From positions 518,229 through 582,228 of the forward strand of contig KN834775.1 in assembly GCA_000827265.1 (NCBI GenBank): a stretch of DNA of 64,000 nt, given 5' to 3'. Below the pieces are notes generated by a model that saw only the letters and a list, made by a program, of their open reading frames with translations, was not told the origin of the DNA and made no database searches. Below are positions 43,572-55,119 of the stretch, piece after piece. The position numbers and the translations under genes are program-made. The stretch is from Collybiopsis luxurians FD-317 M1 (taxonomy: Eukaryota > Basidiomycota > Agaricomycetes > Agaricales > Omphalotaceae). Position 1 is the stretch's first letter. Each line of letters starts with the position of its first letter.

Positions 43572-46075
43572 TGCTACCAAAACGATCAGGACATATACTC
43601 GGGAGAGAAACTAGGGCTTACAGTGCTCTCGTATATCTCGAGTGCGTTGCGCAGGCATGGTTGGTATTGGACGATTTCAGAGTATTATTCAAGAACGAAA
43701 GAGGAGAAGGAGAAACTCAGACGAGGACGAGGTACATAAACACAATCGAATGGCTGTGAGGATGTTGGCTATAGCAACGTCCTCGATGTTGGTAAGTAAC
43801 AGAACAATAGCTGATCCACCTTTCCTTGAAACGTGAGCTCAAGTAACAATTGGGTAGGTGGGGGGCTCAAACAAAAAGACAATACGAGCTCCGAAATTTA
43901 TAGCTCTCTTGCGCGGTCCCGGAAAAAGCACCGGATTTCCACCCGCACGGTGGTAGACTCATAGGAAATGTTATTGTCTCCCATTTCAGGAATTCCTAGG
44001 AACGGCGTGCCCGTCCCACGAATCTATCGATCTAACACTGCAGATGTATTGTAATTTGTTATCGGACTTAGTGTCAACCCTATACCTTCCTACATACGCG
44101 AGTCAGAGTCGGTCAGAATTCTATACCCACGACGAGAGACGAGATCCCATCAAAGTGGTATACTATGACTTGTCTTTGTATTGAAATTCCCTTTCTTGGA
44201 CGATGGCGCGAACACTTTGTTCTTCTAATTTTACGCCGAGAAATAGAGGATACGTGGCTGTACATATAGCTTAACTGCATCCTCCATAGTTAGTTATTAC
44301 AAGAATGTGAGACTTCGCTTACCTCCTCAAATTGGCGGCGTGATTGTGAACGGTGGGCGCAATCTTTACAAAATGCAAGGTTTGCGGCTCGAAACAACAG
44401 GTTAAATTAGAGACAAGAGACGTGCATTTTCGTTACCTCGGAGGCGCAAGACACACGAAACAGTACGATGCTGTCGATGTGGTTTTCTATGTGGTTTTCT
44501 CCTGTGGTTTAATAGCCGTTCCATGAAGGTGCAACTCAGAGTCATAATACATTTGTGGGAAGGCTCTTTGCGTCAGGCGAAAAGGATCGCGATCCCATCA
44601 ACGATTTCCGCTCTCCAGATCTAATCGCCAATATATGCACCCATTGGTTTCAATATTTCCCTGCAGATCTTTAGCCTTAGATGTTCTTGTAGAGTTGCTG
44701 GGAGCGACTTCATTCTCGTTCTGAACAGGATTGCGGAAGAGAGCGGAAGAACCGAAGACGGAAATCCTCGTTGTGGAATTCAGATACCAAAGTACCTGTT
44801 TAGTATCAAAATACGAGCAATCCCCACGCAATTCGACAACTACGTATCCCCGTCTTCTCACATCTCAACTCTACGGCCCAGAAATCTCGATGCCGTACTA
44901 AAACTGGAGACAATAAGGAGTATCAATGTTCAAGAACTGATTGGGACGTCCGACGTCGAGTTTCGTGAGACACAATGTCGCAAGTTATACACGGAACAGG
45001 GTCAAGGGAGGTCAAGGAAGGTTTGGGAACAATGGGAAGAACCTAGCCGCGCGGGGTACTATGTAGGCATATGTAGATAAGTGGAAGGATTGACAAATAC
45101 CGCGGAATTCAATGTTCTAGCCTCACGTTGGGTCGATATGGCCCTTTATAGAGTATAATTCAATGCCATCTGCCTGGATATCAAGGGTTTGATAAATGTA
45201 CGCGGTTAACGCGTGCGTAAGGGTCTAAAGTAGGAAATGAGTCATGGTGAACGAAGTTTGAGTCAGCTAAAGTACTCACGCGTATATCACGAGAATCAGT
45301 GACGCCAAATGCAGAGAAAATGATACTGCTGCGGCGGAAATCATGAGTGCAATGTACACAGAGATACTCGGGCACTATAGATAACGCCAAAAAAGTCCCG
45401 TTGCTCAAGGGGCGCGAGCTGCCACAGACGTGATCATGTTAGAGTGTGAAAGTTATACCAAAAACGCAGACAATGAGAGGACAATGGGTGACTACGTGTG
45501 TAGATATTAAATACCCTCACACATTAATATTGTTTAGAATGCCGTCCGCTCACGAAACTGTTAAGTTAGATGATCAAGGAATTCCGTCCATCAAGATTGC
45601 ATATGGGTCTTCCGGGCGCAATCATCTCAAACCCGCGATGCAACCCGCAGACAACTGCGCCTTAATCGCCCCCGAAGTACGGTCTGTCTAGGTAGCTGAT
45701 ACAACAAGGAGTTGAACAGCTTACTCATAGCTAAAGAGCTACCTGGATCACCACTGGTTCAGATTCAAATCTTGGGATAAATCGAGTACAGATTCAAACC
45801 AAGTTGGAAATCAAAGATGAATTCTGCAACACCTGGTTCGTTCGAGAATGCAGAGGTTTCTGCAACACAGAAATTAAAAATCAAACGTAGTCGAGGGCCT
45901 ACGGTATTCTAACAAACCTGAGCCCACAGTAATATGTACTCTGAAGGGAAAACAGATGAGGGTAGGATGAGGGGCTGATACAAATGGTGCTAACAGTGCG
46001 ACAAACATGTCTACATACTTGTGTTGTCCATATTTGTACAGAAAATATAAGATATTTATGTACATGCATTCAACA
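43572..46075. other. Long intergenic region, no gene supported
   Basis: About 2.5 kb, the longest gene-poor stretch of the core part. Frames at 44598-44861 (-), 45181-45408 (-) and 45446-45691 (+) lack domains, plausible splice partners and codon structure. The first part is the long upstream region of the HMG-box gene, as often seen for regulatory genes. Confidence 0.45.
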
Positions 46076-47722
46076 TCAGGGCCATGTCTTACTAGAAACA
46101 ATCCCAGGAGATGTCATCAAGGAGTTTGTTCCAATGAAGGTTGAAACATCTGCAAGTGAGGCACAGCTAGTGAGGACTGTATGTCCCTTTGAATCACCTA
46201 CTTCTCCCTCCAGGAGGAGCTCCTTCTCCTTGTAGGCTTGCAGCATGTCCCTGTACTCCTCTTTTGTCAAAAGCAAGTGGGTTCCACAAGAGCAGAGCAA
46301 CTCGGGCTTTGCTTTCCCAACTAGTTGCACCCATTCACTCACCTGTGTCCTTGCTGAAACCAGCTCCTCAATTTGGAATTCCAGGCAGCCACAGTCACAC
46401 CAAGTTGTAATGAATGCTTGGGACACAGTCGAGTACCATCCAAACATTGCATCCTTGAATCTGTCTTCAACCTCTAGAGCCAAGAATAGCTCCTCCATAG
46501 ATGACTCACCCCCCCTGCGCAACTTGTAGTATGAAATGGTGTCCATGCCATTGAGAATATCTGCTTCAACTTGATGTCCTGCCTCCCACACATTGGTCAG
46601 CACCAGTGCCTCTGCGAGGAAAAGCAAGTGTTCATGACACGTGATTGCATGAATAACTAATGTATCGCTCTTGGCAAGCTTTGGAAACCTGATCATCATT
46701 GAGACTATGTTGACTGTGGCGGTGCTGAGGTAACGATTCGTTGACACAGCAGAAAGAAATGCAGACTTGAGTGTGTGAAGCCTATCAGAGCCAGTGTGGT
46801 GCAATATGTGATCTGTGGTTGCACCTCTGGAGGGGTCAGGGTAGACCAGCTTCAATCTATCTAGCAATGACGGTGTGAAAGTTGGAAAAGGAAGAGGGCG
46901 GCTGGTCAGAGATGCCTGGGATCTCTGCGGGATGACTTCGCCTGCAGGATACATTTTCATTGTTTCCGTCGTTTCCGAGGCCAGAAGGTGAAGCGGGATG
47001 TTAGGGGTGGTGATTGGCAATGGGGGGTTATCGCTGGAGAAATAGCTAGCGGAACCGTTTATTGGATGAGGATACTCTACTCCAGCTTTCTGGCCAAGGG
47101 TGGTGAAACTGGCCAAGAGGTGACGAGAACCTCTAGCGACTCCAGAAGTGGATGTAGGGATTGAGTATGTCTCTTCGTTTTTTCCCGAAGCGGCGAAAGT
47201 ATCCCATTCCGAGCTTTGTAGCCAGTGCCCTGAAAAGCATGCACTCACCCAGACAACGACCCTCGCAGACTTGGGCTTGTGCTTTAGCGCGGCTTCGACT
47301 TCTCTTATGGTAATGTGGCATTGTTCCGAAGTCTCTGCAGGATGACCGACTAGAATTGCTCCATCTCCAAAGCGACCGTGTGATGAAAACGCTATGAAGA
47401 GGACATCTCCTGTACCCAAGCTCTTCGCTAGTGTTTCGACATGCTGAAGAAATGTGGATTTTAAGCGGCTTGAATTGGTGATTATATCGATATTTTCAGG
47501 GTAAGGAACGAGTAGTCGGGGGATCCCATCGAACCCAAGGATACAACCTCGTTCGGAGGAATATCCTTCATATTGGTGGAACGGAATGGGAGCGAGGAAG
47601 ATACGTTTGCCAGGTTTTTCACCGCCAGAGATGGCCCAAGCAAGTTTAGCGGCATCAGCCAGCATCCAGATGTCAGCGGGAGAGGAAGAGCCGACAATGA
47701 GCACAGAGTGCAGTTTGGTCAT
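46076..47722 (-). CDS. Caspase-like (clan CD) protein with a long unknown C-terminal region
   Basis: Intronless, 548 aa. An N-terminal caspase-like fold: VLIVGSSSPADIW, then the catalytic His loop GDVLFIAFSSHGRFGDG (His115) and the Cys loop ARVVVWVSACFSGHW (Cys162). The Cys loop has SACFSG where metacaspases have DxCHSG. The His-Cys dyad is therefore intact. The remaining about 350 residues match no family I know; they contain paired cysteines (CDCGC near aa 455, CSCG near aa 485) and end with a charged helix. Caspase-like proteins of this sort occur in mushrooms beside or fused to STAND proteins and are candidates for cell-death execution; activity here is inferred. An orthodox metacaspase is less likely because no p10-like region or N-terminal prodomain is visible. 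Confidence 0.72.
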   Translation of the reverse strand: MTKLHSVLIVGSSSPADIWMLADAAKLAWAISGGEKPGKRIFLAPIPFHQYEGYSSERGCILGFDGIPRLLVPYPENIDIITNSSRLKSTFLQHVETLAKSLGTGDVLFIAFSSHGRFGDGAILVGHPAETSEQCHITIREVEAALKHKPKSARVVVWVSACFSGHWLQSSEWDTFAASGKNEETYSIPTSTSGVARGSRHLLASFTTLGQKAGVEYPHPINGSASYFSSDNPPLPITTPNIPLHLLASETTETMKMYPAGEVIPQRSQASLTSRPLPFPTFTPSLLDRLKLVYPDPSRGATTDHILHHTGSDRLHTLKSAFLSAVSTNRYLSTATVNIVSMMIRFPKLAKSDTLVIHAITCHEHLLFLAEALVLTNVWEAGHQVEADILNGMDTISYYKLRRGGESSMEELFLALEVEDRFKDAMFGWYSTVSQAFITTWCDCGCLEFQIEELVSARTQVSEWVQLVGKAKPELLCSCGTHLLLTKEEYRDMLQAYKEKELLLEGEVGDSKGHTVLTSCASLADVSTFIGTNSLMTSPGIVSSKTWP

Positions 47723-49097
47723 GGTCGTAAAAGATGTTGTCGAAAATAGGGGTCAGAGCAGAGTTGACTAATCACGTGTATTGGCGAAAGGCCGTACACC
47801 GCGGGGGGGGGGGCTCGGAAAGGAAAAAAGCAGGGTGGGCTATCGCACGCACACGCCTACGTCGTTCGTAGACATGGTGTTATAACTGACCTACACCGAT
47901 TCGAGTAGTACATGACTACATCATGCGAAGATCATACTCTTATACGGCGCGATGAGGTCCTTAGCTCATAGGAGTGACAGTGTCCTCAAGTATCGACCTG
48001 ATATCCATAAACTTGAGATTAGAATACAGCCAACATAAAAGGGAAACATACCGGCAGAGCTAAACCCTCCGGCAAGAGGATAAGAAAACGAAATAGAGAC
48101 GCTGAGCGATCATAGGACGGACGAGGCGGGGAGGCAGAACCATTACGCATGAGCATATAATTTGCCAACTGCGGTCGAACATCAAGAGTGTGAACTATAC
48201 CCGCAGAGACAAAGCAAAAGCGTAAAACAGCGCTATGCGGGTCAAAGATAGCAGAACAAATAAAGAGAACCCGAAGACATACACAACCAAGGAAGAGTCG
48301 AGTTTAGAAATAATAGATTGATATGCACTGCTCGTGATAGGTGGTTGTCGTCTATTCCAAATTTCCAGCTATTGGGCTTTAAACCGATAAGTTGGGAAAG
48401 CAGCGCTGCTAAGACTAGGCTCGAGTCTTCCAAAGTTAGATGAGGACGTTTCTGCCGGCTCATTTCTGTATGACAGCAAAAGCTAGTTGACACCGTCGCA
48501 GAAGATATGTCGCGAATAAAGAGAATAAGCAGCCTTGTGGGTCAGGCGGCTCACGGCGCAGGCCCCAGGGTAGGAAAAAAAAGAAGACAAACGTGAGTAG
48601 AAGAGAGAGGCAGGACAGAAAACAGACAGCAGCGGTGTGATTATAACGGAAGATCACAATGGGTATAGAACGAAATTGCTTCTCATCCAGTAACAAAGAA
48701 AACCACACCGAAATAATGTCGGGAATTTTTGATGTGATGCGCCAAAGGACAAGCAAATCAACCAATTTTACAAGCAATTTCATGCGTCCTGGTGTCGAAT
48801 AGCTTTCTCAATGCAGACGAAACCGTTCTTTATCTTTGCTGTAAATGTGAGGATTGTATTTCCCAAGTTATTGAGCTAGATTGGGTGGCTCCAATAAGTA
48901 CTGAAGTACGGGACATACGAATCGCGATGGCGGTAGCAAAACGAGCGATACCGGATCACGTGTCAGCCCAAGGCGTCCGTGAATATCTTCAAATTGAAAG
49001 ACAGAGTAGCATCCGAATAGCCCTACGTAGCATTCATTCACAATACAAGCATTACATACAGTAACTTAGTAGCAATCCATGATTCAAAGTCCAGATA
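47723..49097. other. Intergenic region with an 11-G homopolymer
   Basis: About 1.37 kb between the caspase-like start and the 3' end of the RING gene. G11 lies at 47803-47813, a place where sequencing length errors are likely. No gene or RNA is supported. Confidence 0.45.
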
Positions 49098-50953
49098 CTA
49101 TACCCACATTTCCGAGTCCGTAGTATTATATTCTAGGCCGAGTATACTCGCATTGACGAGAACGTGAATGTCTGAATACCCATTACGCCTTTCATGGACG
49201 GAGAACCGATGTGGCCATAGCTTGAAATCCTCCAGCGTCCGTCTTAGAAACACTCTACTACCGTATTCAGAGAAGTCGCTGTCGCGTATGTTCCACCCGA
49301 GGAAGAGGTGATGCATATTGTTGATATTGCCGCGCAAAGGTGTCCCAACATCATCTGGATCCAATGAGTTGAGATGAGCGACCAGGCCTCTGGAGTGGGT
49401 GTACTTCATTCGGTATCTTGAGGTTAGCCAGGGCGAGCAGCCACGGCGGAGCAAGGTGAGTTGAGCTTCAGATGTTTCGACAGGCAGATCTGACTCCCCG
49501 TAGAAAGGGGGCTCCCACTGCTGTGGAACGTAAGATGCCTCATCGTCTTCGTCGCTGTAACCTTCCTCATCCTCATCACTAGCTGCTTCTTCTCCGTCGT
49601 CGCCGACACTGTTATCTTCATCTTGTTCAATAGGTTCACCGTTACTGTCATATTCAGTAACGTCATCCTGCACATCCATTTCCGAGTCGGAATCGCTGTA
49701 CAGAATTCCAAACTCTAAGCCTTCGTCTTCTTCGTCCTGCCCTTCCGGGTCGAGCTCATCTTCATCAGGGAACAAACCTTCCCAAGGGTCCTCGGAAACA
49801 TATGGACTCGTACTGCGACAAGTAGAGGAAGTTTGGGCATCACCAGATGTTTTGGCCTTCTGCAAGGCGCTGATAACATCTTTGACGAAGAAAACTGGAA
49901 GAGGTCGGCCCACAACGACTGCACGGCAAGCAGGACAAGACTTTTCACGATACTTGATATAGTCAGGGTCATCTGCGTCCACATCCATGTCATCGTCGGT
50001 TGGTGGAGCTTTACGGAACCAATCCTGCAGGTCTCGTAAACAGAATGTGTGCCCACAGGGCGATAGTCTAGGAAAAGCAAGAGTGAATGTCAGATTGACT
50101 ACACGAAAACAAGACGCACGAAAAGGGTTTATTCAAGAGATCCATGCATATGTTACAAGTAAGGGATGTTTCGATGGTATTCAGCAGTTCTTCATTGCGG
50201 GAATGCTTTGTTCTCAAGTTTTGAAGCTGCGCTTCCTGAGAATCCCTTGCCTGAAGTGAGAGGTCATAAGGATAGGAAATCATTGGAGGGACAGACACAC
50301 TCGCCTCTTTGCCATTGGCCACTTCAACCTTCAAATCCTCAATTTTCTTGATCTCGCGTCAGTGCAAGGTCATTCATTCATAAAATCGGTCATACCTTTG
50401 CCTGTTTCTTAGCAGTCTTCTTCTGTTCAATCAAGGTATTCTTCAACGTGTCGATCTCCTTCCTCATACGCTCAAACTCTGCAACAGCCAGTGGCCCTGA
50501 GAAAGTGGCCTCCGCTGGCCCATGTGATTTAGATTGTCGATCCTTTCCTTTGTCCTTCTTCTGAATATTTGAAGCACCAGCAGCGGGAGTGGTTGGCCTG
50601 CTGCTACTAGTTTTCTGAATTGAGACCGCAGCCGTGCTGACACGCTGGCCAGCATCGGGAAACATATCGGGATCATGAGAAGAGGCGCTCTGTCTGGCGC
50701 TGGAGGAGCTGGTGCTTTTCAAAGAACGAGTTCCAGTGGATATTTTGGCCATGGTCATTGAGGCATTCAGTGCTGAGAAAGGATCGTTTCTGGCGGCGGA
50801 TCGCGATGGGGAACGAGATTTACTTCGCCGAGAAGCCACATTAATATTGCCGGATAAGCTTTCTTCTGATCCCCTGCGGATGGTATTTACAGGTCTAGGC
50901 CGTCTATTGGGATTCTGACCGGATAACGAGGTACTTCGACGAGCGTAATCCAT
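49098..50953 (-). CDS. RING-finger protein, candidate E3 ubiquitin ligase
   Basis: Predicted exons (minus): 50953-50396, 50346-50120 and 50067-49098; 584 aa. The N-terminal 190 residues are Ser/Arg-rich and disordered. A coiled coil follows (AEFERMRKEIDTLKNTLIEQ onwards). The C3HC4 RING begins CNICMDLL, continues LSPCGHTFCLRDLQDWF and closes with CPACRAVV, after an unusually long loop of about 35 acidic residues (DDDMDVDADDPDY). The second Cys pair and the His are split over an intron. The next 100 residues are strongly acidic (DEDEEGYSDEDDEASY). The C-terminal part is unrecognised. Family members transfer ubiquitin; the substrate is unknown. Confidence 0.78.
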
Positions 50954-51120
50954 GGTGTACACTGTACAAGGTCAAGAGGCAACAGCTGCAGCGGGCGCAC
51001 AGGTCGAACCCGTGACCAGTCGGCAAGTAGATTAGATTAGATATCATATCTGCCGATTAGATTAGATCAGATAATCAGCGCGTCAATGAAAAAGTTTTTC
51101 GCGTATTAAATTCAAATTTC

Positions 51121-51127
51121 TGACTCG
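51121..51127 (+). promoter_or_regulatory. Possible Gcn4/Cpc1-type site before argininosuccinate synthase
   Basis: TGACTCG lies 46 bp upstream of the ATG at 51167, one base from the TGACTCA consensus of the general amino-acid control activator. This is plausible for an arginine gene but a weak match. Confidence 0.25.
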
Positions 51128-51166
51128 ACCTCACCTTGACCCCAAACCATTATCTCCTCTCATACG

Positions 51167-52883
51167 ATGCCCGCAAACTCTGGACGTGTTCTCCTTGCTT
51201 ACTCTGGAGGATTGGGTACGCTCTCCTTCTCATCGGTGAGATAGAACATAGCTAATTTCGTTATACGAAGATACCTCATGTATCCTTGCATGGCTGATTG
51301 AACAAGGCTACGAAGTCTACGCCTTCATGGCCGATGTCGGTCAAGAGGAGGTCTGATAGCTGTTTTGAATCTTAATCTAACACGCTCAACTTATGCGTAT
51401 ATGTAGGACTTTGCCGCCGCTGAAAAGAAGGCTCTCAAAGTTGGAGCAAAAAAGTTCTTCCTCGAGGTACAGATCTCTCGCGCAATCCAGCTGCTTCACT
51501 TGACTCAAACAATTTGATTCAAATAGGACTTGAAGCGCGAGTTTATCACTGAACTTATATACCCTGCAGTCCAAGCCAACTGCATCTACGAAGTACATTG
51601 AGCATTTTCCACTGTCGCTAGTATACGATTAATAGGCTTCTGCAGAATGTATATCTCCTTGGCACCTCCTTGGCTCGTCCAGTCATTGCTCGTGGTATGA
51701 TCGCAGTCGCGGATCGAGAAGGATGCGAGTAAGTATTAGACTCTATCACCAAAATCAACGCTCTGATCCTTCTGTAGCTACGTTTCTCATGGCTGCACTG
51801 GGAAAGGAAATGATCAGGTTCGCTTCGAACTTGCTTTCTATGGCCTAAAGCCCGATATCAAGGTTATCGCACCCTGGAGAATTCCCGGTACGTCTGCAAA
51901 TGTTCGACGCAGAATCCACTGCTCATAATTACATCTTGATGTAGAATTCTACCACCGATTTGCAGGCCGAAAGGATCTGCTCGCTTACGCCGCCGAAAAA
52001 TCCATCCCCGTCACTCAAACTACCGCAAAACCATGGTCAACGGATGAAAACCTCTTCCACATCTCTTACGAAGCCGGTATCCTCGAGGACCCCAACACCA
52101 CACCTCCCGCTGATATGTGGAAGCTCACCGCCTCTCCTGAAGATGCACCACAAACCCCCGAACAAATCACAATCGAATTCAAGACCGGAATTCCCGTCAA
52201 GGTTGTCGTGCCCGAATCCAACAAAACACATACTGATCCAGTCGATATCTTCCTTGCCCTTAATTCGCTTGCCAGGAAACACGGTATCGGTCGTATCGAC
52301 ATCGTCGAGAACCGTTTCATCGGTGTGAAATCTCGAGGATGTTACGAATCTCCCGGAGCTACCATCTTGCGTGCAGCTCACGTCGACTTGGAGGGTCTCA
52401 CTCTCGATAGGAATGTCCGGGCTCTCCGAGATCAATTTGTTACTATCGAATTGAGCAGGATCCTGTATAATGGCCACTTCTTCACTCCTGAGCGGGAGTT
52501 CATCACTGCTGCTATTCCAGCTAGTCAACGAACTGTGAACGGTGTGGTCAAGCTCAAGCTTTACAAGGGCAATGTGATCATTGAGGGTCGCTCAAGCTCT
52601 GAGGTTAGCGCTTGATGATGTCATTTTAGAGAGATATTCACTGACGTTTGCTTTCAGGGTCTCTATGATGAACAACAGGCATCCATGGATGAGCTCGGCG
52701 GCTTCGAGCCTTCTGACACCACTGGATTCATTGCCATCGAATCTATTCGAATCAAAAAGTAAGTGTTTGCTCTACTATCATGTGCCGTTCTCAACGGTCC
52801 TCGCAACCAGATGGGCCCAATCCAATATCGCCAAGGGCCAGGCTGGTGTTACTCCAAAAGATGTCTACGGAAGCCGGGTCTAG
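51167..52883 (+). CDS. Argininosuccinate synthase
   Basis: Nine predicted exons: 51167-51215, 51271-51350, 51407-51466, 51527-51592, 51646-51728, 51778-51887, 51945-52603, 52658-52758 and 52811-52883; 426 aa, all phases match. The ATP-binding PP-loop AYSGGLDTS is split by the first intron. Other conserved segments are [44 protein letters not shown] and [12 protein letters not shown]. The enzyme joins citrulline and aspartate in an ATP-dependent step of arginine synthesis, and its length is normal. It is transcribed divergently from the RING gene across 213 bp. The five small exons at the 5' end are typical of basidiomycete housekeeping genes. Confidence 0.95.
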
Positions 52884-53122
52884 ATGGCGTTATTGTACTG
52901 TACCATATCATCTGTATTTTACCTTGCTTTTTCTACATTACACCGAAGGAATCATACGTTCCAAATCGGGCGTGATATTGAGCGCTTTGGCTGCTAAATC
53001 CCATGTCGTCAAAAATTGCAATTGAAATCTCTTGTCAGGTCGTGATGTCATTTAGTCGTACTAACTATGCTATGAATACAGGGAATCTGTGTACACAAAA
53101 ATAATTCTACATTTGTCCTTTT

Positions 53123-55119
53123 TCAGACAATGGCCTGCAATTTCAAGAAATCAGGAGTTCCTAATCCTGTCACTGGATCCCATCCAGTAGCAGCACTGAA
53201 TCCACTCGTACCACATCCATAATTCGTTCCAGTCGTAATATCATTGAGCGCATCGGGGTTGGCATATAACAGTGGGTTGAGGAACCCAAGCGTGGTTCCG
53301 TCCTTTGCCAACTTGTAATCGTTAAGAAGAGCTACAACACCAGCGAAGGTGGGGGAGGAACACGAAGTTCCGTCGAGAGAGAGAGTTTGTCCACGGACAA
53401 TCACTTGGAAGCCTTGTCCTTGGGCGGCTACATCGGGATAAGCACGACCAGAGGCGTTGAACATCCCTGAATTTGCATCTCCGTTAGTGGCGAGGAAGGC
53501 CTTGACGGCGTCAGCTTGGTAGCTAGGTTGAGAGAAGAGCCTTGAGAATCCACCGCCTGAAGCGAAGTCTGTAGTAGCAATCTCGGGCGAGATCCCGGTT
53601 GTACCTCCGACAGTAGTAACGTAGGGGCAGCTAAAAAAACATAAATTTTAAGCATCGGTGGAAACTCGGTTAAAGTGAACATACCTAGCGGGGAACGCAG
53701 GCTGGAAGATAACCTTGTTCGTACCGTCGTTTGACTGGCAATTGCCCGCTCCGACACTGGAAGAAATATAGATGAGGAAAAAAAAGTCACGACTCGAGTC
53801 GAAAGGGAATGTACTAACCCAGAATCTCCAGAGCTAAACAAAACACTAGCCCCCCTAGCTCCGAGCGTGGCCAAGAGGTTGCAAACTTCAGTCGCATAGT
53901 CGGCAGGTACTGTTTGTTCATCATCGCCATATGATGTAGAGAAAGTGTTTGGGAGCTCGTCATCGGGTACTGTAGCAATCCAGTCGAGCCAGTCCAGGTA
54001 AGGCTCGTTGGTATTAGAGCCGGTGGCTGAGTCTAGAAGGAAAGGAGGAGAGCCCCCAATGCTGGGAACCAGAGTCAATATTGCCCGTCGTGCAGAAATC
54101 CGTAGCAGTTGTATTTACCTGTAGAAGGTCAAAGGCGTAGGCCAGCTAACTCCAGTCGCATACTGAACGTCCAAGTTGGCTTCAAGACCAGGGCTGTTCT
54201 GATAATTATAGCCTCCATTGACTTGAGTGACAGTAAAGTTGGAGCCAGTTGCATCGGGCAGGTACTTTTGGATGAAAGTAGTATAATCGGAATAGGAAGC
54301 GTATTGCGCCAGATAACCGGTTATACCGATCTTATTGACGTTAGTTTGGGTTGGCGTATAGTTTGCGGTCTAGTAACGCAACGTCAGATAAAGAAAAACT
54401 TGACATTGGACGTCAAAACGTACATTATACAGTTCCTGTAAGCAAGTGGGCGTGACGACTGTTCTGCAGCTGATTGATGGGGTCAATTCGGCAGTCAGGT
54501 TCGAGTTCAAGCCAGAAATTTTGGGCTGCAGTAAGCTGGTCGTTCTCATACTCTGAGTCGTGCCAAAGTACGTAGTTGGAGACACGAGGTTGATGTGTTC
54601 GTGGAGGTGGCGCGGAAGAGAGTACTCTAGCGTACGGACAATCTTCGCATCCGAGTCTGTGTGCGCGAATACATGGTACGTCGTATTCAGCAGCGTCTCC
54701 GCCAAAGAAATCGGAATGTTCACGGAGATCCATCGATCTGAAGCAGAGGGTAGAGCTCCGACCTCAACCCCATGCCAGGTTAACCAATCCTTCACCTCCT
54801 GCAAAGTTTCACTTGACGGACGCATCAACTCATCGACCTGTTCCTTGGATAGATGCTTTCCGTATCGTTCGTGGAATGGATCAGACGTCTCTGAGAGGTG
54901 CGCAAGGAGCGTATCAAAGTTAGACGGGCGCAGACCAAAGCGGAGGTTGAGAAGTGTGGCAGGGTCGGGAGTTGAATGATAGACCCAGGAGGCAGATGGA
55001 ATGGAGGCTCCCCATGAATGCTTTGTGGACAAGTCCGCATACAACGCCGCACGGGAGGAAAAAGGCGATGCGAGCGTCGTTAAGGGAAGGAGGGTCAGCA
55101 CAGCAGACGAGAACAACAT
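53123..55119 (-). CDS. Sedolisin (S53) tripeptidyl-peptidase-type protease, secreted
   Basis: Predicted exons (minus): 55119-54424, 54369-54119, 54061-53819, 53756-53685 and 53630-53123; 589 aa. A signal peptide (SAVLTLLPLTTLAS) and a pro-kumamolisin propeptide (about aa 30-190, with FGLRPSNFDTLLAHL and HERYGKHLS) precede the catalytic domain. Active-site marks: Glu and Asp in SPGLEANLDVQYA, Asp in FSSGDSG, and Ser in DGTSCSSPTFAG. The end has the calcium-site segment DITTGTNYGC and GWDPVTGLGTPDF. Sedolisins act outside the cell at acid pH; fungal members release tripeptides or cut internally, serving nutrition. All phases fit. Confidence 0.92.

Noticed and set aside
48460..48783. 107-codon hydrophobic minus-strand frame
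   Set aside because: The hydrophobic run comes from A-rich plus-strand sequence; no start context, no homologous pattern, no flanking exons.
51001..51030. GGGTTCGACC on the minus strand, like a tRNA T-arm
   Set aside because: The T-loop does not close with the required C, and no D-arm, anticodon arm or acceptor stem can be formed around it.
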